The notes: generated by a model from the letters alone, not told the origin. A DNA stretch of 64,000 nucleotides from Collybiopsis luxurians FD-317 M1 (GCA_000827265.1 KN834845.1:68874-132873), one strand, 5' to 3'; numbered from the stretch's first letter, positions 25,601 to 37,202 are shown. Program-made: numbers and translations.

Positions 25601-26147
25601 AGTGAAGCTTCTACTTGATAAAGGAGCTGATGTCAATGCACAAGGTGGCTACTATGGAGATGCCCTTCAAGCTGCTGTGGCCATGGAAAATGAGACTGTA
25701 GTGAAACTTTTACTTGCAAAGCATGCTGATGTCCATACTCTGGGTGGCTACTATGGCAGTGCCCTTCAGGCTGCTGCAGCCAAGGGAAATGAGGCTATAG
25801 TGAATCTGTTACTTCACAAGGGAGCTGATGTAAATGCTCAGGGTGGCTATTATGGAAATGCCCTCCAAGCTGCAGCAGCCATGGGTAAAAAAGGCATAGT
25901 GAACCTTTTACTTGACAAACAAGCCAATGTGAATGCTCAGGGTGGTTATTATGGCAGTGCTCTTCAGGCTGCTGCAGCCATGGGTAAAAAAATTGTAACA
26001 AGCCTTCTACTTGACAAGCAAGCAGATGTGAATGCTTGGGGTGGTTTTTATGGCACTGCACTTCAGGCTGCTGAAGCTAACAAATGTAAGGCCATAGTGA
26101 AGCTTCTCATTAAGAATGGTGCTTGTCTCAGTGCTGAGCATCAATAA
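22631..26147 (+). CDS. NACHT NTPase with C-terminal ankyrin repeats (fungal NLR)
   Basis: Fungal NLRs are signalling NTPases linked to self/non-self recognition. Exons join from MSNSQHTRLGMDNDHRWN to FNSMFPNASHFSIHGGTF, a lead-in common in mushroom NACHT proteins. The next exon gives KWLNAPDCTLNFQAADDK and TGQWILNHSEY. The P-loop GKAGSGKT is split by an intron (23110-23167) after its first codons. Walker B is FIVLDAMDEC (about 23523-23552), and ILVTSRYS fits the sensor region. After a further intron comes FHWLACQLRVLEDC with LPEDLEQTYNQAM, the usual post-NACHT block. From about 24660 to the stop at 26145-26147 there are 15 ankyrin repeats of about 33 residues. The whole is about 1,060 residues. 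No separate N-terminal effector domain was recognised. No frame break is seen. Confidence 0.88.
24661..26130 (+). repeat. Array of 15 ankyrin-coding repeats (about 99 bp each)
   Basis: Each unit follows a pattern such as GGYYGNALQAAAAKGNEA then a LLL(E/D)KGADVNAQ block. Neighbouring units share long identical stretches at DNA level, for example 'ggtggctactatgg' and 'cttgaaaaaggagctga'. One unit (near 25350) lacks one residue, and the first and last are more diverged, as caps usually are. The internal units look recently copied or homogenised. Confidence 0.85.
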
Positions 26148-26735
26148 TTTAGGGAAAATGCTTGCATTCTCTGCAAGTTCTCCTCGTGAACCAGCAACTC
26201 CATACCTGTTTTGAGTGTTGAAATAATTTCAATGCATAATCAAGCTGAGTTGAGTTGGTGGGTATTCCTCAATTTTTAAATATTAGGTATGGGGCATTGA
26301 GTTTGGGATTGTTACCTTTTTTTTGGTGCCTTCAAGTAGATTCATTATCATGAAATTCATACAAACACTATTCCATTGTCATTTCATTACTACAGTGTAT
26401 ATATTTATAGTGTCCTTGTCCCATATTACATAATTATATATAGCCATCTAAATGTATAAATATAAGACATCCCGAACCTGCCTTTACAGAGGCCCTCAGA
26501 CTTCCTTATGATATTGTACTTGAAATCTCATTACAATTGTCAATCATATATGTTTTACCATTAAATTATTACTAACCACTCCAGATTTAAATACTCCTAT
26601 TACTAACACAGAACTGGAGCAATTCAGCTATATGATTTGTTTTATATCTGCACTTACACATAGCACTGCTAGTGTTCCATTTAGGTAAGCAACTGTCCAT
26701 ACATAGTCAATAGTGCTTGATTCTCAATTTATTGG
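26148..26735. other. AT-rich 3' region of the NLR gene
   Basis: No open frame of note. It should contain the NLR 3' UTR and ends at the duplicated HGH1 tail. Confidence 0.5.
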
Positions 26736-26876
26736 GTGGGAGGTTTAGAGTTGGTGGGGGCGGCGCAGGGTGGAAAGGATGATACGGAGAAGAAGGACGA
26801 GTCGGGGAAGAAGAAGAAAGGGGATGGGAAGGAGGATGATGATGATGACAATGGTGATAAGATTGTCGAAGAGTAA
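26736..26876 (+). pseudogene. Duplicated 3' end of HGH1
   Basis: This segment aligns with 21839-21972 and keeps the HGH1 reading frame: GLELVGAAQGGKD, then a Lys/Asp-rich run and DKIVEE before the stop at 26874-26876. Only the acidic tail is present, with no start or upstream exon, so it cannot make HGH1. It marks the left end of a duplicated HGH1-tail plus NLR unit. Confidence 0.82.
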
Positions 26877-26950
26877 TGGAATCTAATACATACTCGCTCT
26901 GCAATAGAAACTAGCAATGATAAGTGATCATGATAAATGCTCTCTTACAA

Positions 26951-27280
26951 GACTGGTTCACAGCATGTTCGATCCAAATGCTTCCAGATTGTGATAAGTA
27001 TTCAGATTCAGTCTATCTTACTATTTTGGTACATACTGTAAGTACGTAGTCTAAAATAAATCATCAGCGTGTTTGACCTGCGCTTTTGCCGTTGGTCACC
27101 GAGCACAGTCCCAAGTATACTTTGGATTGACCCAAAAAATTTGTTTAGAAATAGGGTTCAACTTTCAAGTGTATTCCTTGTCCAGCTCAGTGGCGCAGGG
27201 ATAATTGGAAAAATGCAGCCTATCAGTGCAGGCCCAATTGTCATTCCTCTATTCGATATGGGAAGGTTGGCTGACATACA
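26951..27280 (+). pseudogene. Decayed second NLR copy (three collinear pieces)
   Basis: Three segments match the intact NLR in the same order. 26951-26985 matches the FNSMFPNAS region. 27101-27130 matches the SPSMLWIQ region just before the P-loop. 27181-27280 matches the segment just before the ankyrin repeats (DNWENTGP). The sequence between them is lost, the frame is broken and no ankyrin repeat remains. Together with the HGH1 tail just upstream this shows a tandem duplication followed by decay. Confidence 0.75.
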
Positions 27281-27617
27281 TCGTACAGCAATACATATTG
27301 ATAGGGTCCACGCACTACAGTTCTTGGTACTTACTGTGCCACAACAATCTAATCCAGAGGCCGGGGATACAGAGTCTTTTAAAGAGAAGCTTTCTATTTA
27401 GTATTCTCCTTTTGCGAAATGTCAAAGCACGAACCTATCAATCTAGTTTTGGTCCTTGGATGCCAAGTAGCAACTACCTGACCTCGGACTCTATATTCTG
27501 CAAGGTGGAAGATTCGACACTTAGTACTGATGAAAATGCAATACTGTGACCAACAACAAGGTATAAGCAACAGGTCAGTTAGTCAAGACCCAAGGGGAAA
27601 CAGGCAATCAGAGCATA

Positions 27618-29264
27618 CTACCTTCGATCAGTGTAAATTTCTGTTTCCGCCACCTCATGTAGGTTGAGGATCATTCGAGACATTAGAGTTACAGGGAGAC
27701 TGGGTGCAGGTACTTTATTTGGGGAAAAGGGCTTTCCAGTCAAAAAAAAAGTTTACACACCACCCGACAAAAGCCGATAAATTGCCTTGCAACGGCTATT
27801 ATGTATCAAAAGAAATCACAATTAGTATGTCATACAATGTATCCAGAATCAGACTTACTCCAGGAATCTAGGAAGTTTGAGTGAAATGGATTCAAGTAAG
27901 TAGTTCGCACAAAAGCTTGTTAGCAACTTACGTGGAGAGAAATTATGTTTGCCACATTGAACAAAGTCATAGCTCTACCGTTCTTGGTATATTAAATTCT
28001 ATCATCACTTCGGCATACATAGGCCTCTTACAAGAAATATATCATTCCTAGTGTAAGCAATTTTTTGAGTCAGTTAACACTGGATTATTGGGAGCTTCAA
28101 CTTACCATCTCATAGGAGAACGGATAAAAGTGACTTCCCCACCCAAACTTTCGCACCACATTCGAGATGTATACGGTATGCTTTGTGTAAAGTCAAACCG
28201 AATAGAGCCAGATCCACAGCAAGAAGACCTTCCCATCCTATTGCTATCTCTGTTAAATCCAGATGTGAGATTTTGCCTTGCTGAAAAAAAAATGTCGGAT
28301 AACTTACTGCTGGCACTGAATTGTCACAGAGGCATGTAAGTCTGACTGAACTATACTAATAGAGAATGACTAGAAGAAAATTAGACTTGCCCTGCTGAGC
28401 TTAAAAAGATGTGACAGCCTATACTTGGAGGTGTTGAAGGATCTTTGCTCAAGACAGAAAGTTACATTCCAAGGGTCACTTTCTTATGAGCTTTGGCAAA
28501 TAGGGAGCGATAGACAAGAACCCCAACTGACCCAAATGCTTATAACGCCCCCCGAAATTGTCACGCTCATAAAGATAACAAGGATAATCCGTCGACGTCC
28601 ATACAGTGCATATACCCGTATCACAAAAATGGCTGAACATTCAAAATATTAGAAGTGATGAGGAATGGATGAAAACTAACCAGTTACTACTGCCTGCATG
28701 ACCGACTGTAAGATCTGATGGTATAATTCCAAGGACTGACACCTGTCTGACAGATCACAATTACTCTTGCTATATCACAGCTGCCAAGTGACAGACCTCT
28801 AACAAGGGAAAAGAAATTAATAATGCTATCATTATAGGTTAAATCTTCCGCACCGAAGGAGTTAGTGATGTCGAGAACAGTGAAAGGGCAGCAACAACAC
28901 TTCTGAAAAATGCAATATAACAGTTGAGAAAGAAAATGTACGCGCTGCGATTTTTTGGACGTTTCCACAGAAGGTGTATTTCTGAATCTAATGCGAGAGC
29001 GGAGCATTGGACATGCGGTCGGCATGAGAACAGCCATTGGGTTACCTAAAGTCAGGAGATGGTCATAATATAGAAGAACTTTTCATAGCAGAAGATAAAT
29101 TTCCAGCTTGAATCAGCTCAAGCAGGTGCTTAGCATTGAATGGAAACTTGCCTAAAGCTGAGGCAAGAAAGGTACTGCCTATATGTCTAATTAACTTTTA
29201 TTAGATAAGAATCAACAATGAAGAGCGGGACTGATGCAGATCCCAATTCGGCAAGATTCAGCAT
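27618..29264 (-). CDS. DUF6533 membrane protein E
   Basis: Start MLNLAELGSAS at 29264. The exons give HIGSTFLASALG, a YYDHLL-type exon, SEIHLLWKRPKNRSAYIFF, LNCYIAFFRSVVAALSLF, CQSLELYHQILQSVMQAVV, IRVYALYGRRRIILVIF, AIGWEGLLAVDLALFGLTL, IPG, GNLSAFVG and SRMILNLHEVAETEIYTD, stop 27618-27620. Two normally constant spots are changed: NRY reads NCY and FFGNI reads FFRSV. The tail is about ten residues shorter than in A-C. The intron after the YYDHLL exon starts with GT, unlike A-C. It may be functional, but the changed residues argue for caution. Confidence 0.68.
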
Positions 29265-31223
29265 GACAAGCAGCAATAAAAGAAGGAACAAAGTCATAAC
29301 CAAGCTCAGGGCTTATATTGCTTGTTGTTTGATCTGATACTGTGTAGTTTATAGCGGTCAGAATGAAGCCTGCCCAAACTGGAACAAGGTTGATGCTCTC
29401 TGGGAGCAGTTGATATGGGACAGCTGATCCAGAAGAATGAAACAGAATGCCTTCAATGATTTTGTGCCTGATCTGGCAAGAAAGGCAATTTTAAATTGGT
29501 CTTACTCTTGCAATTTAAATAATGCTTTCATTACATTTTATGCGGCAAAGATTGTATTTATATAATTCATTTCAAAGTTATCAACTTGGGACCACCATAT
29601 ATGTGCATTGGCCCACTACCGGCAGCAGGCATCAAATTGATGTAGCACGATAATGCTAGACACCTTGTTTGAGGCTATGAATCCTGGTCTTTAAGTCTTT
29701 AAGAATGCATCTCTGAACTGAGGTGTGACACAAGCTATGATTAAAGCCAAATACTTAGTAGTAATTTCAAGTTGGCTGTTTGCAACGAAGTATAATGCAA
29801 TATCATAGCAATGATCAAATTCAACCCTGATTGCAACAAAAAAAGCCCATTACTTGTCAAGGATAAGCTAAGCCGGGTTGTTTCGGTCTCGACGTATCCG
29901 CTGCGCCACAGTGTGCCTCATTGATAGTCCCAGTATTAAAGATATTCCTTTGTATATTTGTAATTACTTTCTTTAAATAGTCAGATGGAGAGCGAAATCA
30001 AAGAATAGATTTGGACTGCCCATTCCGGCGCCCTCGATTCATCTTGACATTACTGAATGACAATGAGTTGATCGAAAGTTTGTCATCACCCTGCTTTCGT
30101 CTCCCCGTAAGCAATTGCCAAAGTAGGTCTATAATTATGAATGGTGAAATTCATACCCACATCACTCCGTTGTCATTCCATTACACACACTGGGAAGGGA
30201 ATTTATTCTGCCGAGCAGAAAGCTCCTGAGAACCTGATATATCAGGGCAATTTTTGATGCTGTAACCAAAATTTGTACATTCATTACAGTTCAAATCTAT
30301 TTCAAAACTTTCTATCTCAAATTTCAATTGAAGAATTAGAGGAGATGAAATATAGTTTGATATAAGAAGTTTCTGCTGCACTCTCAGATGTGACAAAAGG
30401 CAATATGAAAGTGCATGCCAGCTATGCAGTGGTGCCAAGCTACTCCTTGCTTGACCTAGCTAGCTGTGATAGTTGTAAGGTGATTGTAGTTTGAGTGGAA
30501 TTAACACTTGCAATGGTGATAAAAAGTCAAGATGGGAATGTGAGGGTAGGAAGGACCTTAATAACCTTATCTTATCATTACATCTGAATTAGTCATCGGT
30601 TGCTTGATCGGCTTGCGGCACCTTTTCCCCCGCCAAATTTCGGCGGGTCAATACAGTCAAGGGGTGCAACAAGCCGCCAGCTAAGGCCGAAAAGGCACCA
30701 AACATATTGTATAACAATTGCATTGAGCTCAGGGCTTGTGCTCGGCAATCTCAAACAAGCTTGCCACGCTTGTCAAGCTGAAACAAGCACCCTGAAAGCC
30801 TGGCAAGCTCGACAAGCAGCCCTCTCTCACTTTCACACCCTCCACCAAGGTTTGAGCCAATTATTATTGTAATCTGTTTTGCATAGGGGAAGGGACAAAC
30901 AAGTTCAAAACAAGCTGGTGTAGCAGCTTGCAGAACTTGCGCCTTGGCACTTGCCATAAAGCTAAAAAGCTGGGAAAGCCGGCAATTGATTCAGGTCATT
31001 TAGTGATGTATCCTATTATCTCACTTTGATGTGAAACAAAGAACTATTTAAGTGGGTCAGATATAAAGTACACAAGATGGTCATTACTGTTATAATTACT
31101 GAGTAATCAGGGAATACACTATTCTACATACTGATAGCTGTAAAGTTCTGCATTAGAATCTCAAATTATATGCTTGGTTCAGATATTGCTCAGCAAGCCT
31201 ACTGCTCAAAGCCATAAGACATA
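29265..31223. other. Upstream flank of E and gene-poor DNA
   Basis: 29290-29830 aligns in patches with 34530-35590 upstream of F (for example 'ggctgtttgcaac' and the 'gaggtgtg' block). A 29-bp word at 30021-30049 repeats 4880-4908. 30720-30830 is full of short caagc/gcttg words, perhaps an eroded mobile element. No gene could be supported. Confidence 0.45.
30021..30049 (+). repeat. Dispersed repeat word, second copy
   Basis: Matches 4880-4908 with about three differences; the shared core is cattccggcgcc followed by tcgatt and cttgaca. The flanks differ. Confidence 0.45.
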
Positions 31224-31800
31224 CTGTCCCATTTTAAGCACTTCGTATGTCCTGTGTCCGCAGGGGAAACAAAATGTCCCATCCTGTCCGATGTCCAATC
31301 AAGCTCTTACAAATTTTTTCTTAGGCGCCTGTGGGTGCTTAGCCTTTTATAGTAGTTAAATTTCATGAATTCCTTAGTGTCTCGGCCAAGAGGTGAGCCC
31401 GATCTACATCGGCGACACGACATTTCACATGTGGAAAGACCCCCCCCTTCCTAATTTGTATCACGCCATAGACACCCAATGAGCACTTTCAATGAACTTG
31501 GACCTGGGAACCCTATCGAGCTTGCTCTCAAAGCTCTGATATCTCAGAGATTTACATATGCATATGAATCAGAGCAAAGAACCAAAGAAAAAATAAGACG
31601 TGCGATAAAAGTCCACTGTAAGCTTGCCACTCATGCATCTGAATTAGGCAGGGGTATCTTTCCACATGTGAAATGTCGTGTCGCTGATTCAGATCAGGCT
31701 CACCTCTTGGTCCCGGCATCCAACAGGTGCTTACAAAAAATAAATTTCATATGATATGTCCCACTGTCCCACCCCTTACGAAGTGCTTAAAATGGGACAG
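31224..31800. mobile_element. 577-bp MITE with perfect 24-bp inverted ends and TA target duplication
   Basis: The left end CTGTCCCATTTTAAGCACTT plus CGTA (31224-31247) is the exact reverse complement of 31777-31800. TA flanks both ends (31222-31223, 31801-31802), the signature of Tc1/mariner insertion. A second, inner inverted pair (31386-31439 against 31660-31711) makes the element strongly foldback. The internal frame at 31479-31754 has no transposase motif, so the element is non-autonomous. Confidence 0.85.
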
Positions 31801-31840
31801 TAGTGCCTGTCAGTTCCAAACTTGATGTGGTTCCTTTGTT

Positions 31841-32208
31841 TCACAGTAGTGTACAACTTGATTGGTCCTGAGCTTTCCTTGATATTTTGGAGCCAAAACT
31901 GATACCGCTTTTGGCTAGAGCCTTCCCATGCAACTGGCGTTGGCCACCAGGACACAAGTTGCCCAAGTTGCAGCTCCCCATTACACTACACTTGCCCTGT
32001 GGTAGAAGAGGATTAAAGCTGGTGCTAATCAACAAATAAAGACCAACCTTACCAGTAGGTAGCTTGTATGTACCACATATTAGATTGATTCCCTCCTTTG
32101 TCAACTTATTGTCCTTCATAGCTTTGGTACAACTAGGCTTGCAAATGCAAAAAGCTTGGTCACCCCCTTGCACTGCATGGCAGGTTGGACCATCCAGGAT
32201 ATTCTGTT
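31841..32208 (-). CDS. Possible Cys-rich protein fragment
   Basis: Two minus-strand exons can be read: one with DGPTCHAVQGGDQAFCICKP, SCTKAMKDNKL and INLICGTYKLPTGK, then a 57-base intron, then GKCSVMGSCNLGNLCPGG, ending at 31841-31843. Nine cysteines in about 100 residues and the CICKPSCT cluster suggest a small extracellular protein. No start codon with a signal peptide was found upstream of 32208, where an intron acceptor is likely. The family is not recognised, and it may be a gene remnant. Confidence 0.35.
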
Positions 32209-32831
32209 CACTAGCAACTGTGGAAGGGCACTACCAGGTCTGGAGCCTGCGGCTTAATTTCACTCAACACGGAACAAGCTAGTCATCCAATAAGACCTTC
32301 AGTCATAAGGGTGGCTCTACCATGAGGGGTTTGCAGGAAATTGTTTTGACAGTTTTTGTAGACCTTAAAGTTGAAGAAGTGGAACTGGAAATTGAGAGGG
32401 CAATAACCCAAAGGTCAAGTAAGTCCTTTACAAAGCTTATTCTCAATGTTCAACAATCTAATGTTCAACATCCACTCTGTAGAGCTAACACTGATACATT
32501 GTATTTCAAAGTAAAAGTAAATTATTTAAACAACAAATACATAGATGAGGTCCACTGTTCATATAAATGCACTACTTACCATACTAAAATTACAATCTAC
32601 ATACGGATTCTTTTATACAGTCCTGTTACAGAGTCTTTTTTTAGGAAGTGTCACCACATCATCTAGCAATTGACTTTTGGTCCTTGGACACCAAATAGCC
32701 AGCTATCTACCCTCCATACTCTGCAAGGTGTAACATTCAACACTTGGCACTGATGAAAATGCAACACTGTTGACATTAAAGTATAAGCAACAGGGTGAGT
32801 TAATCAAAGGGAGACAGGCAATCAAAGTGTC

Positions 32832-34503
32832 CTACTTTGCATCAGTGTAAATCCCTGTTTCTGCTACCTCGTGTAGGTTGAGGATCATTCGAGACATTAA
32901 GGCTACGGAGAGACTGGGTACATTCCATGGGTAAAAGGGTTTCCAGTCAACAAAGGTGTACGTACCACCCCACAAAAGCCGACATATTGCCTTGCAATGG
33001 CTATTTATTGCAAGAAGTTATTATCAGTATGCTGTACATTGTATGTAGAGACATACACCAGGAATCTAGAAAAAGGAACAAATGCATTTGAGTAAGTAGC
33101 TTGTAAAAATAAAAGCCTGTTAGCAACTTACATGGAAAGAAATTATGTTTGCCACATTGAACAAGGTCATAGCTCTACCGTTCTCAATATATTAAATCCC
33201 ATCATTTGCATCACTTCAGCATATATAAACCTCTTACAAGAAATACATCATTCCTGGCATAAGTAAATATGCAATTCCTGAGTCAGTAAGCGCTGAATTA
33301 TTTCAAGTCACGCCCTACAGAAGTAGCGGGTGAATTTCAACTTACCATCTCGCAGGAAGACGGATAAAAGCCTTGACTTCCCTACCCAAATCGCACCACA
33401 TTCAAGGTGTATCCGGTATGCTTTGTGCATAGTCAAACTGAATAGAACCAAATCCACAGCGAGAAGACCTTCCCACGCTATCGCTATTTCTATTAAATCT
33501 ACACATTAGATTTTGCCTGGCCGACAAACATGTTTAACTTACTACTGGCACTGAATCAGTATAAAAGTATGTAAGTCTGACTGAACTATACTAATGAAAA
33601 ATGACCAAGAAATCTAAACTTACCCTGCCGAGCTTAAAAAGATGTGACAGCCTATACTTGGAGGTGTTGAAAGGTCTTTGCTAATGATAGAAAGCTATTT
33701 TCCGAGGGTCATTTTATTGAGCTCTTTGTCAAAGGGAAACAAGAGACAAGAACTCCAACTGACGCAGATACTTATTACAGTCCCCAAAATTGCCACGCTT
33801 ATAAAGATGACAAGAATAATCCGTCGCTGTCCATACAGTGCATATACTCGCATCCCAAAGATTACTATCAATGGAGGAAGATTGAGAACAGTGGAATCAG
33901 TGAGAAATGCGTGAAGATTAACCAATTACTAGTGCCTGCATGATTGTCTGTAAGATTTGATGGTACAGTTCCAAGGACTGACAGCTATCTGACAGATTAA
34001 AATTACTCTTTCTATATCACGGTTGCCAAGTGACAAACCTCTAACACAGCAAATGAAATTAAGAGTGTCATCAGTATAGATTAAATCTCCCGCACCGAAG
34101 GTGTTAGCGATGTTGAGAACAGTGACAGGGCGGCAATGACATTCCCGAAAAATGCAATATAACGGTTGAGAAAGAATATGTATGTGCCAGGATTATTTGG
34201 ACGTTTCCACAGCAGTCGTATTTCGGAATCTAATACCAGGGCAGAGCACTGAACATCCTGTCGGTAGGAATATAATCATAGGCTTACCCAAAGTAAGGAG
34301 ATGGTCATAGTATAGAATAACTTTGCATATGAAATGAATTTCCAGCTCAAATCAGCACAACCGATTGCAAGGAATTGAGTAGAAACCTGCCTAATGCAGA
34401 AACAAAAAAAGTGCTGCCTATATGTCTAATTGGCGTTCAATAAAAGGGAATAAACACTGGAGAGTGGGACTGACGCAGATTCCAATTCAGCGTGATCCAG
34501 CAT
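32832..34503 (-). CDS. DUF6533 membrane protein F
   Basis: Start MLDHAELESAS at 34503. Exons read HIGSTFFVSALG, a YYDHLLTLG exon, SEIRLLWKRPNNPGTYIFF, LNRYIAFFGNVIAALSLF, CQSLELYHQILQTIMQALV, MRVYALYGQRRIILVIF, AIAWEGLLAVDLVLFSLTM, IPG, a GNMSAFVG-type exon and SRMILNLHEVAETGIYTD, stop 32832-32834. It is the nearest relative of E: both have the same shortened tail with EVAET, and both sit in the same flanking repeat. The intron after LLTLG starts with GT. No clear break was found. Like the other members it should be a multi-pass membrane protein of unknown function. Confidence 0.7.
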
Positions 34504-34595
34504 GACGAGCGAAAGTAAAGGAAGGAACAAAATTTTAACTAAGCTAAGACCTTATAATGCTTGTTGTCTGATATGCCAAAATAGAATTGACCCGC

Positions 34596-35256
34596 AACTG
34601 GGTACATCATGTGATGTACCCAAAAATACAAGAAAATACAAAGAAAATGTATCAGAAATTTGTGATGATGTAGAATGGAGAATCTGCAAAAGAAGAACTC
34701 TGCATAAGACTTTTCCTTGGGGATTGCCCAGGTGCAAAAGCTTTATTTTTGAAAGGGATGAATTGTTGATACATTTTCTTGTACTGTACGAATATGACCA
34801 TAACTTCACATCACACATAACGCAACTCCGTAAAGTTAGTCATTTAACAATGGGGTCGGAATTGGTGCCAATTAAAAGCATGACGGCGCTTAAAATAGTA
34901 AAAATATCAAGGCTATGCGGGGATGACTGTACTTCCAGTCTTTACTCGGCAGGGAACTGGCTCAACAGATAATGTCTTAACACTAATTTTTTTTTTCGAG
35001 CTCATTTCCTTTGCCCAGACTTATCTTGTCCTTCCTTCTCAATCTTGACCTCAGGCTTCACTTTAGCATTGAAATTGCATTGAAAGATTGCTGTGAAGTA
35101 GTAATTTTGAAGTTATTGTTAGCATAATGAATAACAAGACCGCTTGAATCGGTACATTTCCTAATTCATACATAATGCACTATACCCCATGAAGTTATGG
35201 TCGTAATCATACAGTGCTTTCATGCATTTTTGGGTACATCACAGGATATACCCAGT
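34596..35256. mobile_element. Foldback MITE upstream of DUF6533 F
   Basis: Left end aactgggtacatcatgtgat and on through gtacccaaaaat matches the reverse complement of the right end (about 35225-35256) with two differences. Homology between the arms continues in patches further inward ('accataacttca'). The equivalent place in the E unit lacks this sequence, so insertion came after the E/F duplication. No transposase is encoded. The target duplication was not clear. Confidence 0.65.
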
Positions 35257-36230
35257 TACAGGTAAACCCTATCTTACACGGTGTGCAGTGTATGTCATTC
35301 AGAATAATTTTAGGAACAAAGTTGGATGCATGTCAAGCCACTCAAAGCCAACTAGGGTCAATCCTGTCTCTTGAGTCAAAGAACAATTGATATTGATTCA
35401 GGACAATCGATTTGAAAGATTCCATGAATGCTACACACCTGGTTTGGGGCTCTAAATCTACATCTTTAAAGGCGCATCACTGAGGTGTGGTGTGACACAA
35501 GGTATCATCAAACCCAAATGATGATGGATTGGCTGTTTGCAACAAAGTATGGTTCGATACCATAGCAATGATTAGATTTATTGAAATCACAATGTTGCGA
35601 AAAAAAAAAAATAGTCTACTGAAACTAGGAAATATTAATGGAAATGTCAAAGCAACCCATATTTGCTTACAGCAATTCCCTGTTGGTGATTCTGGTCATA
35701 TTGGAATAAACGTCGCAATTCCGGTATCAATAGCAAAAGCGCTGGTCAAGCACCTTGGAGATTCATTCCAAAATACATACTTTATATAGCAAAACAGTAA
35801 GATAGGCCAAACATTCATCTGAAACTATCTTCATATCAGTTATAAAATAAGGAATACATTTCAAATTCTCCAACAGAAGTTTGTGCTGCGAGCGATTGCT
35901 TGTATCTCGTCATCTCCAACACGTCACACTCATATTGGCACAGTTGAATGATTGATACAAATTTCACCCGCGGCAGATGATTCCAGGCTAATAGGCAGTA
36001 AGACGGCAACATTGCTAGCACAGAAGGTCATGCTGTAGTTGGAGAAGAATACCCACACTAGCGTCTTTGCATCGGTTCATTGCAAATCCAACAAATGAAA
36101 TCCAACATAAACCTAATACCTAAAAGACACTAACCGCCGAGGAATCCTCATCCGCAGGTCTATCATATACGTTGCGATGTTGCATATCCACTCGCCACGT
36201 CACCGGTGTCAATACTAAGGTTAAAATAGT
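35257..36230. other. Gene-poor DNA, partly the E/F flank repeat
   Basis: 35450-35590 matches 29680-29830. The rest shows no gene or repeat I can support. Confidence 0.4.
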
Positions 36231-37202
36231 TTGTATAAAATCATCCATGTTTATCCATCCTGTGCACGTCCATCAGCGTCGTTTGGACCGTCTCGTCTCG
36301 CTCCCGGTCACGTCTTCATCATCACCCCATCTATCCACTTTCCATCGCTACCTCCCTTTCCTCCCCTTCTAAGAACGTCCCACCACCACTCGTTGTTTTC
36401 GGTAACGGAATACCAGCTCCGCCCCTTTCTATCTGGATCCTCTTATAATCCCTCTCGTACCTCCCATCAAAGTACCACGCACAACAAGTTATCCAAATAT
36501 ATCATCTCACAATATAGCGTGGCCGGTACAGGAGTCCGGGACACTAGCTCGTCGGCACCGTTTGATGTGATGAATGTTCCTGGACAGGCAGAGAAGTACG
36601 CGTTCCTTCTCATTTTCATGCCCTTGCTCGAGTTCGTCAGAGCTAGGACAAACTGTGGGTGTGCGTAGAACAAGAGTGACGTCAATGGGTTTGATACGAA
36701 TCGAGAAGAAATCGGATGTGGACATGTTCAGCCTGGTAGATGAGGATGACGTGAACTGAGCCGGAGACAGAGACCTCAAACGGTGCAGTCAGGAGTGATG
36801 AGGAGGGAGGTAATAGGGCAGTGGACAAGTTTGGCTGGGTTGACGACGACGATGGGGATGCCATTGGGTGCTGTACCTGTGAAGAAGACAAAGACAGAGC
36901 ATATGGAACCCGAAAATGGATCGCTATGGCATAAAGCAATGTCAAATACATTACCATGTGACTCTGTTACCCTCGAATACATGCTCCAGAGGAATTACAG
37001 TCATTGACCACTCAATGGGACATACCACCCAATGGGACAAATGAAGATTGCGCTGTCCCCTGACCACTGTTGCATCCCATGATTTTTTTATGATTAGAAT
37101 TATATGTTAGGCATATTCTGAAGCAATTACTTGTAGTATATATGACTTGGTGCTCGAGATGAATATACATTTTTCGAGCAAAAGGCTGGGAGAGGCAGAA
37201 GT

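Noticed and set aside
24661..26130. Regular 99-bp repeats as a possible CRISPR or satellite
   Set aside because: The repeats are coding, in frame and match the ankyrin consensus; there are no spacers.
34502..34972. 156-codon plus-strand frame starting opposite DUF6533 F
   Set aside because: Much of it is the foldback MITE, and it has no recognisable domain.
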